From assembly GCF_036346875.1 (NCBI RefSeq), contig NZ_CP107852.1, forward strand, positions 1,178,001-1,242,000: 64,000 nucleotides of DNA, read 5' to 3'. The translations under genes were made by a program, and so were the position numbers. The notes below the pieces were generated by a model that saw only the letters and a list, made by a program, of their open reading frames with translations, was not told where the DNA came from and searched no databases. Below are positions 8,766-20,166 of the stretch, one piece after another (the first letter of the stretch is position 1; every line of letters starts with the position of its first letter). This DNA comes from Nocardia sp. NBC_00508 (GTDB taxonomy: Bacteria; Actinomycetota; Actinomycetes; Mycobacteriales; Mycobacteriaceae).

Positions 8766-9455
8766 TCAGCCGAGGGGACCGAGCATTCCGGGTGACCAGG
8801 CGGGTTCGAACCAGCCGGGGGCCGCGGCCGTGAAACGTTCCCGGTCCCAGCGGCCCGCGCCCGCGGGGATCGCGCCGACGAGGTCGACGCCGGTTACCCG
8901 GGTCAGGTCGGTGCGGTTGCACGACGCGGCCAAGTCGGGTTCGGCGGGCCAGGAGCCGATCACCAGGCCCGTGCACCGCACGCCCGCCGACTGCAGCGCG
9001 CGGGTGGTCAGTTCGGTGTGGTTGAGGGTTCCCAGACCAGCGGCGGTGACCAGCAGGACCGGGGCGCCGAGTTTCTGGGCGAGGTCGAGCAGCGTGAAAT
9101 CGCCCAGCCGCACAAGCAATCCGCCCGCGCCTTCGACGAGGACGAGATCGGCGTCGGAGAGAGCGTCGATGGCTGCCGCGGTTTCGGCGAGGGTCAGCTC
9201 CGGCAGACCGGCACGCTGGGCGGCGGTGTCGGGCGCCAGCGGGTCCGGATAGCGGACGAGTTCGAGCGTCCGGGTGACGCCGGACAGGCGCTGGATTTCG
9301 GCGAGGTCGCCGGGTGCACCGACCGCGACACCGGTCTGACCTGGTTTGCACACCGCCACCGAGCGACCGTCCGCCAGAGCGGCGGCGGCGACGGCGGCCG
9401 TGACGACCGTCTTGCCGACGTCGGTGGAGGTTCCGGTGATCAGCAGGATGGTCAT
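8766..9455 (-). CDS. bioD: Dethiobiotin synthetase
   Basis: BioD makes dethiobiotin from diaminopelargonate, CO2 and ATP. The 229-aa protein begins with the P-loop [14 protein letters not shown] characteristic of the family and has VCKPGQTG and [10 protein letters not shown] downstream. Its length is normal. The ATG overlaps the TGA of bioF (ATGA), so the two genes are coupled and share the BioQ-controlled promoter before bioF. Confidence 0.95.
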   Translation of the reverse strand: MTILLITGTSTDVGKTVVTAAVAAAALADGRSVAVCKPGQTGVAVGAPGDLAEIQRLSGVTRTLELVRYPDPLAPDTAAQRAGLPELTLAETAAAIDALSDADLVLVEGAGGLLVRLGDFTLLDLAQKLGAPVLLVTAAGLGTLNHTELTTRALQSAGVRCTGLVIGSWPAEPDLAASCNRTDLTRVTGVDLVGAIPAGAGRWDRERFTAAAPGWFEPAWSPGMLGPLG

Positions 9456-10600
9456 GCCGGCACCGCTCCCCGCGCCTCGGCCAGCACCTCACCGAGCACC
9501 GTCGCGATGGTGTCGAGTTCGGCCGGGGTGAGGTTGGCTCGCGCGGTCAGCCGCAAGCGCGAGGTGCCCTCCGGAACCGACGGCGGACGGAAGCAGCCCA
9601 CGTCGAGCCCGCGCGCCCGGCACGCCTGAGCCGCGTCGAAGGCCACCTGCGCGGGGCCGAGTACAACCGAAACCACCGCCGAATCCGGGGCGGGGACACC
9701 CGCGATCCGGGCGATGTCCGCGGCGCGTTCGAGTACCCGCCCGGCCAGTTCCGGTTCCGAGCGCAACAGGCGCAACGCGGCCCGCGCCGCACCGACGGCA
9801 GCGGGCGCGAGACCGGTATCGAAGATGAATGTGCGCGCGGCGTCGATCAGGTGGGCGCGCACCCGCGCACTGGCCAGCACCACACCGCCTTGCGCGGCAA
9901 GGGATTTCGACAGCGTCGCGGTGATCACCAGATCCGGCGCCCCGGCCAGCCCGAGTTCGTGCACCAGCCCACGCCCGCCCGCGCCGCGCACACCGAGGCC
10001 GTGCGCCTCGTCCACGACGAGTACCGCACCATTGGCCCTGGTCACCCGATGCAGCTCGGCCAGAGGAGCGAGGTCTCCATCGGCGCTGAACACAGAATCG
10101 GTGAGCACCAGCGCCCGCTCCTCGGTGCGCTCCGCCAGCAGCAGGCCCACCGCCGCCACATTGCGGTGCGGCGCGATCTCCACCCGTGCTCGCGACAGGC
10201 GGCAGGCGTCCACCAGCGATGCGTGGCTGCCCGCGTCGGAGACCACGAGCGAGCCGCGGCCCGCGAGCGCGGTGACCGCGCCGAGGTTGGCCGCGTACCC
10301 GGAGGCGAACACGAGTCCGGCTTCGGCGCCGACGAATTCGGCCAGCTCGGTCTCCAGCAGCTCATGCTCGGCGGTGGTGCCGGTGACCAGACGAGACCCG
10401 GTCGATCCGGCGCCCCAGCGGCGCACCGCCTCGATCGCGCCGTCGAGCACCGCGGGGTGGCGGACCAGCCCGAGGTAGTCGTTGGAGGCGAGATCGATCG
10501 AGGGCATCTGCGGGGCGCGCGGCCGCAACTCACGGCGCAGCCCCGCGGCCACCCGCGCGGCGGCGCGCTCGTCCAACCAGCTCAACGGATCGGTAGTCAC
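9452..10600 (-). CDS. bioF: 8-amino-7-oxononanoate synthase
   Basis: This PLP enzyme condenses pimeloyl-thioester with alanine in biotin synthesis. The 382-aa protein shows [28 protein letters not shown] and [13 protein letters not shown], where the lysine binds PLP. A longer upstream frame is rejected because it would run through the operator. The GTG at 10600 has GGAG at 10604-10607 close upstream. A TATGCT -10 ends eight bases before this GTG, so the message may be almost leaderless. bioD follows with a stop-start overlap. Confidence 0.95.
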   Translation of the reverse strand: MTTDPLSWLDERAAARVAAGLRRELRPRAPQMPSIDLASNDYLGLVRHPAVLDGAIEAVRRWGAGSTGSRLVTGTTAEHELLETELAEFVGAEAGLVFASGYAANLGAVTALAGRGSLVVSDAGSHASLVDACRLSRARVEIAPHRNVAAVGLLLAERTEERALVLTDSVFSADGDLAPLAELHRVTRANGAVLVVDEAHGLGVRGAGGRGLVHELGLAGAPDLVITATLSKSLAAQGGVVLASARVRAHLIDAARTFIFDTGLAPAAVGAARAALRLLRSEPELAGRVLERAADIARIAGVPAPDSAVVSVVLGPAQVAFDAAQACRARGLDVGCFRPPSVPEGTSRLRLTARANLTPAELDTIATVLGEVLAEARGAVPA

Positions 10601-10608
10601 AGCTCCGC

Positions 10609-10630
10609 AGCATACTTGAACGCCGTTCAG
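10609..10630 (-). promoter_or_regulatory. bioF promoter with BioQ operator
   Basis: The palindrome TGAACGGCGTTCA (minus strand, core 10629-10617) matches the one before bioB. The -10 candidate TATGCT (10614-10609) follows three bases after it, so a bound repressor would cover the spacer between -35 and -10. Confidence 0.8.
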
Positions 10631-10726
10631 GACGGCTAGCCGCCGACCCGGCTGGTACCGTTGTTGCATCGTTGGTGGCGTCACCGGCCTGCGGTGACGA
10701 AGCTTCACCCCGGAGGAAACGGCCGG

Positions 10727-11035
10727 ATGCCGCGGTGGGCGATAGTCGTCGAGGAAACAACGGGCTCGGGCGATCACAAGCGCTGGTCACCCCGGATTCT
10801 CGCGGAAGTGGTCGGCACCCGCGCACAGGCACTGGCCAAGCTGGCCGGCGTGCTGCCCACCTACACCCCCGAGCATCCCAAACTGCGCGGCCGCCGCGTC
10901 GTCCTGCGTGACGGCGACACCTACTTGCTGATGGTGCGCGGCTGGTCCGACGAATACCACTGCATCTTCCGAGTCTGGGAAGTGTTGTCCGACAGCGATC
11001 GTCCGGACATCGCCGACACCCGCGGCCGCGAATGA
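10727..11035 (+). CDS. Conserved hypothetical protein, 102 aa
   Basis: This is a small soluble protein of mixed composition with no signal peptide or membrane segment. The C-terminal half (VLRDGDTYLLMVRGWSDEYH) looks like a compact beta fold. The start at ATG 10727 is well supported by GGAGGAAA eight bases upstream. An upstream in-frame start at 10661 lacks a site. It lies on the opposite strand between bioF and bioA and so interrupts the biotin genes. I do not recognise a characterised family. Confidence 0.7.
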   Translation: MPRWAIVVEETTGSGDHKRWSPRILAEVVGTRAQALAKLAGVLPTYTPEHPKLRGRRVVLRDGDTYLLMVRGWSDEYHCIFRVWEVLSDSDRPDIADTRGRE

Positions 11036-11217
11036 TTCACGGACCCGTTGAACTCACGAAACTCACTGCGGCCGAGGGCGATACGATGATCCTTGCGAAC
11101 GTGCTGCGTCAGGTCGGCACCGGCGAAGGATTCACCGCCATCGTCACCTCGTCGGCGGAAGCGGCGGGACGGGACAGCGACGGCACGATCGTCCCGCCCT
11201 GGATCGCTCGACCGAGG

Positions 11218-12498
11218 TCACCGATCGGACTGCGCGGCGACCGCCGCCCGCATCCCGGCGGTGATCGTCCCGACATCGTCCGAGGTGCTGATGAACGGCG
11301 GCATGGCGTACACCAGGTTGCGGAACGGACGCAGCCACACCCCGGCCGCGACCGCGGCATCGGTGGCGGCGCGCATGTCCACCGGGCGGTCCAGCTCGAT
11401 CACACCGATCGCGCCGAGCACCCGCGCCTCGACCACATTCGGCAGCTCGCGCACCGGGGCGAGGCCCGCCTCCAGCTCGGCCTCGATCCGCGCCACCTCG
11501 CCGCGCCAGTCGCGCGAGCGCAGCAACTCGATCGATGCGACCGCGACCGCGCAGGCCAGCGGGTTGCCCATGAACGTAGGCCCGTGCATGAGACCGCCAT
11601 GTGCCGCGCTGATCGTCTCGGCGATCCGCGCGGTACACAGCGCGGCGGCCAGCGTGAGATAGCCGCCGGTGAGCGCCTTGCCGACGCACAGCACGTCCGG
11701 GCTCACTCCGGCCTGATCGGCGGCGAAAAGGGTTCCGGTGCGGCCGAATCCGGTCGCGATCTCGTCGAAGACCAGCAGCACGCCGTGCTCGTCGCACAGC
11801 CTGCGCAGGTCGGCGAGGTAGCCGGGGTGATGCCAGCGCATCCCGCCCGCGCCTTGGACGACAGGCTCCACGATGACCGCCGCGAGTTCGTCGGCGTGCG
11901 CGGCGAGCATGCGCTCCAGTTCCGCGACATACCCCTGCCGGTAGTCGCGCGGCGGTACGGGTGCGAAGAGCTGGTCCACCAGGACGTCGGTCCACAGCGA
12001 GTGCATGCCGCCCTCCGGGTCGCACACGCTCATCGGCGTGAACGTGTCGCCGTGATAGCCGCCGCGCCAGGTGAGCAGCCGCCGCTTCCCCGGCTCGCCC
12101 AGCGAACGCCAGTACTGCAGGCACATCTTGACGGCAACCTCCACCGACACCGAGCCGGAGTCGCACAGGAACACCTTGTCCAGACCGGCGGGCGTCACGT
12201 CGACCAGCAGCTCGGCCAGCCGGACCGCGGGCTCATGGGTGAGCCCACCGAACATCACATGACTCATCCGCCGCGACTGGGCGGCCAGTGCGGCGTCGAG
12301 CACCGGATGCCGGTAGCCGTGGATGGCGGCCCACCAGGAACTCATGCCGTCGACCAGCTCGCGCCCGTCGGCCAGGGTCAGCCTGGTTCCCGCGGCGCCC
12401 GCCACCACCAGCGGCTCGGTCGTCGCGGGGAAGCCGCCGTACGGATGCCAGACATGCTTCGCGTCGAGGGCGGTGATCTCGTCAGGGGTCAGTGCCAC
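11218..12498 (-). CDS. bioA: Adenosylmethionine--8-amino-7-oxononanoate aminotransferase
   Basis: BioA uses S-adenosylmethionine as amino donor to make 7,8-diaminopelargonate. The 426-aa class-III aminotransferase has [32 protein letters not shown] and the PLP lysine in [14 protein letters not shown] 12498 was chosen because GAGG lies six bases upstream and the N-terminus then matches the family. The upstream extension to 12546 would run into the operator. It is a single-gene unit behind its own BioQ site. Confidence 0.95.
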   Translation of the reverse strand: MALTPDEITALDAKHVWHPYGGFPATTEPLVVAGAAGTRLTLADGRELVDGMSSWWAAIHGYRHPVLDAALAAQSRRMSHVMFGGLTHEPAVRLAELLVDVTPAGLDKVFLCDSGSVSVEVAVKMCLQYWRSLGEPGKRRLLTWRGGYHGDTFTPMSVCDPEGGMHSLWTDVLVDQLFAPVPPRDYRQGYVAELERMLAAHADELAAVIVEPVVQGAGGMRWHHPGYLADLRRLCDEHGVLLVFDEIATGFGRTGTLFAADQAGVSPDVLCVGKALTGGYLTLAAALCTARIAETISAAHGGLMHGPTFMGNPLACAVAVASIELLRSRDWRGEVARIEAELEAGLAPVRELPNVVEARVLGAIGVIELDRPVDMRAATDAAVAAGVWLRPFRNLVYAMPPFISTSDDVGTITAGMRAAVAAQSDR

Positions 12499-12538
12499 AG
12501 GAATCCTCGCGTCCCGGCCCCGGCCCGCCCGAGGCTCC

Positions 12539-12558
12539 TTGAACACCGTTCAAGTTAA
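12539..12558 (-). promoter_or_regulatory. bioA promoter with BioQ operator
   Basis: A perfect inverted repeat TTGAAC-N3-GTTCAA occupies 12539-12553. On the minus strand a -10 candidate TTAACT (12558-12553) immediately precedes it, and TTCGTG lies 17 bases further upstream. This is the same geometry as at bioB, with the operator starting where the -10 ends. Confidence 0.8.
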
Positions 12559-12793
12559 CATCCGAGCTGCGGGAGCACGAAGGGAGTCCGGACCAGAGCC
12601 ATTCCTGCACGCCCGGACGGACCGGCCACGCGGGAACGCGACCACGCCGACCAGCCGCTCGGTGGCCTCGCGCGCCTCGCCGTACGCCTCGGCTATCGCC
12701 GCCGCTGGCTGGAAAACGGCTCCGACCTCCCCTGACTCACCCAGCCAGACCACCCGCACAGGCGAACGTTCCGCTGCCGCTACTGTCGTTGCC

Positions 12794-12795
<2 letters not shown>
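12550..12795 (-). CDS. Doubtful small ORF, 81 aa
   Basis: An 81-codon minus-strand frame fills the gap between bioA and glgX. Its central part (about codons 28-58) has strong G/C third positions and a helix-like sequence (AAAIAEAYGEAREATERL), which looks coding. Against it, no ribosome binding site is clear, its ATG is the opposite strand of the glgX start (CCATGG), and it runs into the bioA operator. It may be a remnant or a chance frame. Confidence 0.25.
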
Positions 12796-14911
<2,116 letters not shown>

Positions 14912-14916
14912 CCCGA

Positions 14917-17355
14917 ATGCCGATGAACGCACCCGATTCCACTGAGATGCACGTGACCGACCCGGTATCCCTGCGCCGCAAGCCCGCCCGCCCGACGACG
15001 ATCCGCAGCGCCTACCGGCTACAGCTACGACCGGACGCGCTGACTTTCGCCGAAGCCCGCGCTATCGCGGAATACTTGCAGCAACTCGGCATTTCGCATC
15101 TCTACCTGTCGCCGATCCTGACCGCGGCGCACGGCTCCACGCACGGCTACGACGTCACCGACCCGACCACGGTCGCCGCGGCCCTCGGCGGGCCGACCGG
15201 CCTCAAGGCTCTCGCCGACGAAGTGCGCAGCCGCGGCATGGGCCTGATCGTCGACCTGGTGCCCAACCATGTCGGCGTCGCCGACCCGCGGCAGAACGCC
15301 TGGTGGTGGGACGTGCTGCGGAACGGCCAGGAGTCCAGGTTCGCGCAGTATTTCGACATCGACTGGAGCCCGGGCAACGGCGCGGGCGGGCGGCTGGCGC
15401 TGCCGGTGCTGCAGAGCGAGAACGACCCGGCCGCGTTGACCGTCGACCGCTCCGGCGCCGAACCCATGCTGGCGCTGCACGATCTGCGTTTCCCGATCGC
15501 GCCGGGCACCGACGGCGACAACGCGCTGCGCATCCACGACAAACAGCACTACCGTCTGGTGAGCTGGAAGGCCGGGTTGTGCACGTACCGGAGGTTCTTC
15601 GCGGTCAGCAGCCTGGCCGCGCTCCGACAGGAGAGCCCCGAGGTCTTCGACATCACCCACCGCGAGCTCGCCGCCTGGTGCGAGCACGATCTGATCGACG
15701 GCGTGCGGGTCGATCATCCGGACGGACTGTCCGACCCCGTCGGCTACCTCGCCCGGCTGCGCAGGCTCATCGGCCCGCACCGGCTGCTGCTGGTGGAGAA
15801 GATCCTGGCCAACCGCGAGCCACTGGACGAGACACTGCCGGTGGACGGCACCACCGGCTACGAGGCGCTGGCCGACTTCGGCGGCGTGCTGATCGATCCG
15901 CGGGGCGAACCGGCGCTCACCGAACTGTCGCGGCGCGTCGCCGGGCACGGCGGCGATCGCGCGTGGATCGGCGAGACCGAGCACCGGATCAAGCGCGCGG
16001 TCGCGGAAAGCATTCTGGCGCCGGAGGTCCGGCGGCTGGTCGCCGCGATCAAGCAGGACGCGAACGCCGAGAGCTTCGACACGATGGCCCTGACCAACGC
16101 CACCATCGAGGTGCTCGCGTTCATGCCGGTCTACCGGGCCGACTACGCGCCGCTGGCCGGGATGGTCGGCGCGGTGATCGCCGAGGTGGAGAAACGCAAC
16201 AGCGAGCTCACCGCCCCGCTTGCGGTGCTGGTCGCGGCGCTGGCCGCCGACTCGGGCGCGGCGGTGCGCTTCAGCCAGGTGTGCGGGGCGGTGACCGCCA
16301 AGGCAGTCGAGGACACCATGTTCTATCAGGCCGGGCGGTTGGTCTCGTTGCAGGAGGTGGGCGGCAACCCGGCCCGGTTCGGCCACTCGCTCAACGAGTT
16401 CCACCTGTCCAACAGTCAACGCGCGCAGCGCTGGCCCGCGACCTTGACGACGTTGTCCACGCACGACACCAAACGCGGGGAGGACGTGCGCGCCCGCATC
16501 GGCGTGCTGTCCCAGGCCGCGGAGCCCTGGGCGCGCGGTGTCGAATCCTGGCTGGAGACCACGCCGGCCCCGGACGGCGCGACCGCGCTGTTCCTGCTGC
16601 AGAACATGTTCGGCGTGTGGCCTGCGGACGGCCGGCCCGCCGCGTCGGTGCCGGGCCTGCGCGAACGCCTGCACGTCTTCGCCGAGAAGGCGATCAGGGA
16701 GGCGAACAGCAAGACCTCCTGGGAGGAGCCGGACGCCGATTTCGAGGCCGCCGTGCACACCTGGCTGGACGCGGTGATCGACGGGCCGGTCGGCTCGGAG
16801 CTCGGTGACCTGGTGCACGAGCTGGCTCCGCACGCCTGGTCGGACTCGTTGGCGCAGAAGCTGCTGCAGCTGTGCGGCCCCGGCATCCCGGATATCTACC
16901 AGGGCTGCGAGCTGTGGGAGGACTCCCTCGTCGATCCGGACAACCGTCGTCCGGTCGATTTCGCCGCCCGCGCGGGCATGCTGCAATCACTCACCGGCAC
17001 ACCGGCATTGGACACCACCGGCGCGGCGAAGATGTGGATCGTCGCCTACGCGCTGTGGCTGCGCCGCGAGCGTCCCGACTGCTTCGTCGGCGGCAGCTAC
17101 CGTCCGCTGTTCGCCACCGGCGACCACGCGAGCAAGGTGGTGTCCTACGCGCGCGGCCGCACGGGCGAAGCACCCGAGGTGATCGTCGCCGCCACCCGCC
17201 ACAGCGTCGGCCTGGCCGAAAGCGGGTGGGGCGACACGTTCCTCGACCTTCCCTCGGGCAACTGGACCGACCGGCTGACCGGTCACACGTTCCAGGGGCG
17301 AGCCCGGCTGGAGAAGGTGTTCGCCCGGCTGCCGGTCGCGCTACTGGTGCGCTGA
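14917..17355 (+). CDS. treY: Maltooligosyltrehalose synthase
   Basis: TreY isomerises the reducing-end linkage of malto-oligosaccharides to an alpha,alpha-1,1 bond. The 812-aa GH13 protein shows STHGYDVTDPT, DLVPNHVGVADPRQNAWWWDV, GVRVDHPDGL (nucleophile), LLVEKIL (acid) and STHDTKRGEDVRARI. The start is uncertain: ATG 14917 or 14923 is most likely, with ATG 14947 possible. It follows glgX closely. Its last 15 bases overlap the convergent DUF2235 gene. Its partner treZ is on the opposite strand at about 24 kb. Confidence 0.95.
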   Translation: MPMNAPDSTEMHVTDPVSLRRKPARPTTIRSAYRLQLRPDALTFAEARAIAEYLQQLGISHLYLSPILTAAHGSTHGYDVTDPTTVAAALGGPTGLKALADEVRSRGMGLIVDLVPNHVGVADPRQNAWWWDVLRNGQESRFAQYFDIDWSPGNGAGGRLALPVLQSENDPAALTVDRSGAEPMLALHDLRFPIAPGTDGDNALRIHDKQHYRLVSWKAGLCTYRRFFAVSSLAALRQESPEVFDITHRELAAWCEHDLIDGVRVDHPDGLSDPVGYLARLRRLIGPHRLLLVEKILANREPLDETLPVDGTTGYEALADFGGVLIDPRGEPALTELSRRVAGHGGDRAWIGETEHRIKRAVAESILAPEVRRLVAAIKQDANAESFDTMALTNATIEVLAFMPVYRADYAPLAGMVGAVIAEVEKRNSELTAPLAVLVAALAADSGAAVRFSQVCGAVTAKAVEDTMFYQAGRLVSLQEVGGNPARFGHSLNEFHLSNSQRAQRWPATLTTLSTHDTKRGEDVRARIGVLSQAAEPWARGVESWLETTPAPDGATALFLLQNMFGVWPADGRPAASVPGLRERLHVFAEKAIREANSKTSWEEPDADFEAAVHTWLDAVIDGPVGSELGDLVHELAPHAWSDSLAQKLLQLCGPGIPDIYQGCELWEDSLVDPDNRRPVDFAARAGMLQSLTGTPALDTTGAAKMWIVAYALWLRRERPDCFVGGSYRPLFATGDHASKVVSYARGRTGEAPEVIVAATRHSVGLAESGWGDTFLDLPSGNWTDRLTGHTFQGRARLEKVFARLPVALLVR

Positions 17356-18519
17356 GCGTTCGGGCGTCGACGCGGCAGTCACCGCGTCGACCTTCTCGAA
17401 GATCTGTTCCGGGAACACGCCGCCGAGCTCCCCGCGCCACCGCTGCAGGTTGGTGGGCTGGTAGTCCAGCGCGTCCTGGGTGCTGGAGGCCAGCCGGACG
17501 CCCTGATCGGTCGGCATGGACATCCGGCGCCAGGAATCCCAGTGGAAGCGGCGGCTGCGCGGGCGGCGAAGCGTGCGGACCACATTCAGGATGCGGTAGC
17601 CGATGCCGAGCGAGTCGTGCAGCCGCATGTGGTCCCCGCCCGCGGCCCGACAGCGTTTCGACAGCTCCGCCAGTCGGTCCCGGTCGAAGGCCAGACCGAC
17701 CGATTCCGCCTCGCTGACCATCCACTGCAAGGTGGCGTCGGACAGGCCGCATTCGGCGTAGCCGCCGCCGATATCGCTGTGCACGCCCGGAAACCACACC
17801 TGTTTGACCCGCTCGAACCCGCGACGGTACTTCACGGTCGGTTCGACCGGCACCTCCCAGACCGACGGCTCGAAGTTGCGCCGCCGCTCGTCGATGGCCA
17901 GGGCTTGGCGCGCGCAGTACACGTGTCGCGAGAGCTTGACGTCGTGGAACCGGTGCCGCAGCGAAGTCAACCCTGGTACGCCCAATGCGCCGACGGTGTC
18001 GAACACGCCGAGGAAGTCGATCTTGGCCTTCCTGCAGTACTTCCGGCGAAAGTCCTTCCACTCGGCGGGTTCCGGCGGATCCGGGTTCTCCGGGGTCTTC
18101 CCGGGCGGCCGCTGCCGATACATCCGCAGCGCGTCCGGGTACTTGCCGTTGATCATTGCTTCCGGGGTCATGATGCCGATACGGCTGATCAGGCCGGCCA
18201 AACTGCGGGCGGTGAAGGCGCCGCGGCTGAAGCCGAAAATGTATATCTCGTCGCCCTTTTCCCAGTTCAGGGCTAGATGCCAGTATGCGGACGAGAGGTT
18301 CGCCTCGAGCCCGAGCCCGAAGGCCCCGCCCATCAGGCGGTCGGAGAGAAATCCGCGGGCGCCGGGGCCGGACACATAGGTAACCCATTGCTGGATCGTC
18401 TCCCCCGCGGGCCCCGGCGCGTCGAACCGTACCGTCTGGGCGATCTTGATGATATTGGATACCGTGCTGCTCGACTCGGCCTTCCAGGTGCCGTCGCAAC
18501 ACACAACCAGGCGCTTCAT
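17341..18519 (-). CDS. DUF2235 alpha/beta hydrolase-like protein
   Basis: The 392-aa protein starts with KRLVVCCDGTW and carries the nucleophile elbow IFGFSRGAFTARSLAG and then FLGVFDTVGALG and PGVHSDIGGGYAE. These are hallmarks of DUF2235, a family related to type VI phospholipase effectors. No signal peptide is visible and no secretion genes are near. ATG 18519 is preferred to 18528 because GGGAGG sits nine bases upstream of it. Substrate and location are unknown. The 3' end overlaps treY tail to tail. Confidence 0.88.
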   Translation of the reverse strand: MKRLVVCCDGTWKAESSSTVSNIIKIAQTVRFDAPGPAGETIQQWVTYVSGPGARGFLSDRLMGGAFGLGLEANLSSAYWHLALNWEKGDEIYIFGFSRGAFTARSLAGLISRIGIMTPEAMINGKYPDALRMYRQRPPGKTPENPDPPEPAEWKDFRRKYCRKAKIDFLGVFDTVGALGVPGLTSLRHRFHDVKLSRHVYCARQALAIDERRRNFEPSVWEVPVEPTVKYRRGFERVKQVWFPGVHSDIGGGYAECGLSDATLQWMVSEAESVGLAFDRDRLAELSKRCRAAGGDHMRLHDSLGIGYRILNVVRTLRRPRSRRFHWDSWRRMSMPTDQGVRLASSTQDALDYQPTNLQRWRGELGGVFPEQIFEKVDAVTAASTPERSAHQ

Positions 18520-18627
18520 GGGCCCCATCCTCCCGCTGGCAACGTCCCCGTGACTCGCGTATTCGACTACTCGAATTCATCGCGGGCCCTACGGGAGAAC
18601 GTTAACGGACGAGGCCGTATCCGCGAG

Positions 18628-19233
18628 TCAGAGCCAGCCGGGATCCCCGAAAACCGCGCCGGAGTCGTCCAACTCGGGCGTCTCGAGATCGACGTAGGCG
18701 TACTGGCGCAGCGTCACCGGGCCGCTGCACGCGTTGACCCGGAGGTGGAAGTCGCGCATGACGATCTGGACGAGCTTGCCGGGGATCAACTCCTTCTCCC
18801 GGATCGGCACCTCGACGACCTCACCGGGGGCGAGGTCGAGGACGGCGACCGGTCCGATGTTGAGAAATGCTTGTGGCGCGATGACGATCTCGGGCTGAAA
18901 ACCTATGGTGCCGCTGCCGATACTCACGGCGCAGCCGACGTGATAACCGATCCGGAGCTTGCCCGCGGCGTCGCCTTCCAGCCGGGCGTAGGCGGTGCCG
19001 CTGACGAAAGCCTCTCTCGTCGTTCCCATCATGTTCAGCGGTGGGATGCGATTGATCGTCTCGTCCCGGCTTCCGACCATGAAGATCATTCCGTTCGGCG
19101 AGGTGAATTGCTTTTCGTGCGCCGGCAGGCTGATGATCTCCGCCTCCCCCGACGGGGCGAACGCGACCGAAGGCACAACGGCCACGACCGCTCCAGCTGC
19201 TACGAGCAGCGCTCTCATGACATTCGACGGCAT
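18628..19233 (-). CDS. MspA-family porin
   Basis: The 201-aa protein has an N-terminal signal peptide (cleavage near SVAFA) and the MspA pattern of alternating beta strands, with LEGDAAGKLRIGYHVGC, IGFQPEIVIAP and a C-terminal TLRQYAYVDLETPE segment. MspA proteins form octameric channels for small hydrophilic solutes in the mycolate outer membrane. ATG 19233 follows a TACAGT by eight bases and may be leaderless. ATG 19218 would still include the signal peptide core. Two cysteines in the mature part are unlike classic MspA. Confidence 0.82.
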   Translation of the reverse strand: MPSNVMRALLVAAGAVVAVVPSVAFAPSGEAEIISLPAHEKQFTSPNGMIFMVGSRDETINRIPPLNMMGTTREAFVSGTAYARLEGDAAGKLRIGYHVGCAVSIGSGTIGFQPEIVIAPQAFLNIGPVAVLDLAPGEVVEVPIREKELIPGKLVQIVMRDFHLRVNACSGPVTLRQYAYVDLETPELDDSGAVFGDPGWL

Positions 19234-19338
19234 AGGCGACGACTGTAGTAGCAGATAGCTATTACAGTGACGCGCGACACGTCGAGGAATTGATCGATTT
19301 GTGATCTCCGGCGATCGCCACACCCCGCAGGTGTGCGA

Positions 19339-19572
19339 CTACGACGCTTTGCCGGCCGACGAGTCGCGGCGGCCGGCCGCCAGCCCGACGAGCCATCGCG
19401 TCGTACCCACCGCGGCCGCGGCCAGCACCGCGATTTGCAGCGATCCGGTGATCACCGCCAGCGCCAGGCAGGTCACCAGCCCGACGACGACCGCGTCGAG
19501 CTTGTATACCGGCCACGCGCTACCGGCGATGTCGACCGTCGCGCCGCGTGCCGGAGGGTGCACCACTGCCAT
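19339..19572 (-). CDS. Small membrane protein, 77 aa
   Basis: The short protein has a hydrophilic N-terminus, then two predicted transmembrane stretches (about residues 20-40 and 44-62), and a basic tail. GAGG lies very close to the ATG at 19572. It is conserved-looking but I do not recognise a characterised family. It is divergent from the Ddn-like gene. Confidence 0.6.
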   Translation of the reverse strand: MAVVHPPARGATVDIAGSAWPVYKLDAVVVGLVTCLALAVITGSLQIAVLAAAAVGTTRWLVGLAAGRRDSSAGKAS

Positions 19573-19657
19573 GTCCTCAGGGTAGTCGGAAATCAAAGTT
19601 CGGGCGAGCGAACTTTGTCGTGGGAACACATCGAATCACTACCGCGTTGCCGCAGAC

Positions 19658-20092
19658 ATGCCATTGACAGGTGAATACGAACCGAGCACATCCGGCTGGG
19701 CCCGTGAGCAAGCCGAGAGCTACGAGGGCTCCGCCGGCACCAAGGCTACGACGCTGCAGGGCAAGCCCGTCGTCTTGCTGACCAGCAAGGGCGCCAAGAC
19801 CGGCAAGCTGCGCAAGACCCCGCTGATGCGGGTGGAGCACGACGGCGAATACGCCGTGGTCGCCTCGCTGGGCGGCGCGCCCAAGCACCCGGTCTGGTAC
19901 CACAACATCAAGGCCGAACCGCACGTCGAGCTGCGCGACGGCGAGGTCAGCAAGGACTACACCGCGCGCGAGGTCTTCGGCGACGAGAAGGCGCTGTGGT
20001 GGGAGCGCGCGGTCGCGGTGTGGCCGGACTACGCGAACTATCAGACCAAAACCGACCGCCAGATCCCCGTCTTCGTCCTCACCCCCAGGTAG
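19658..20092 (+). CDS. Deazaflavin (F420)-dependent nitroreductase-family protein (Ddn-like)
   Basis: The 144-aa protein matches the split beta-barrel Ddn/DUF385 family: [22 protein letters not shown] binds the F420 phosphate, followed by [20 protein letters not shown] and WPDYANYQ. Members use F420H2 to reduce quinones or nitro compounds at the membrane. The presence of such a protein supports an F420-using actinobacterium. Its natural substrate cannot be read here. Confidence 0.9.
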   Translation: MPLTGEYEPSTSGWAREQAESYEGSAGTKATTLQGKPVVLLTSKGAKTGKLRKTPLMRVEHDGEYAVVASLGGAPKHPVWYHNIKAEPHVELRDGEVSKDYTAREVFGDEKALWWERAVAVWPDYANYQTKTDRQIPVFVLTPR

Positions 20093-20166
20093 CCCGGGGC
20101 AGGTGGAAACCGTGTGACCGCCACCCGCCGCAGCCCGCCGCTGCGGCAGGTGGCAGCATATTTCGG

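Noticed and set aside
11032-12558. A 508-codon plus-strand frame starting at the ATGA overlap with the 102-aa hypothetical gene
   Set aside because: From 11218 on it is antisense to bioA, whose protein match is unmistakable. The first 60 codons have no family resemblance. The stop-start overlap is probably chance.
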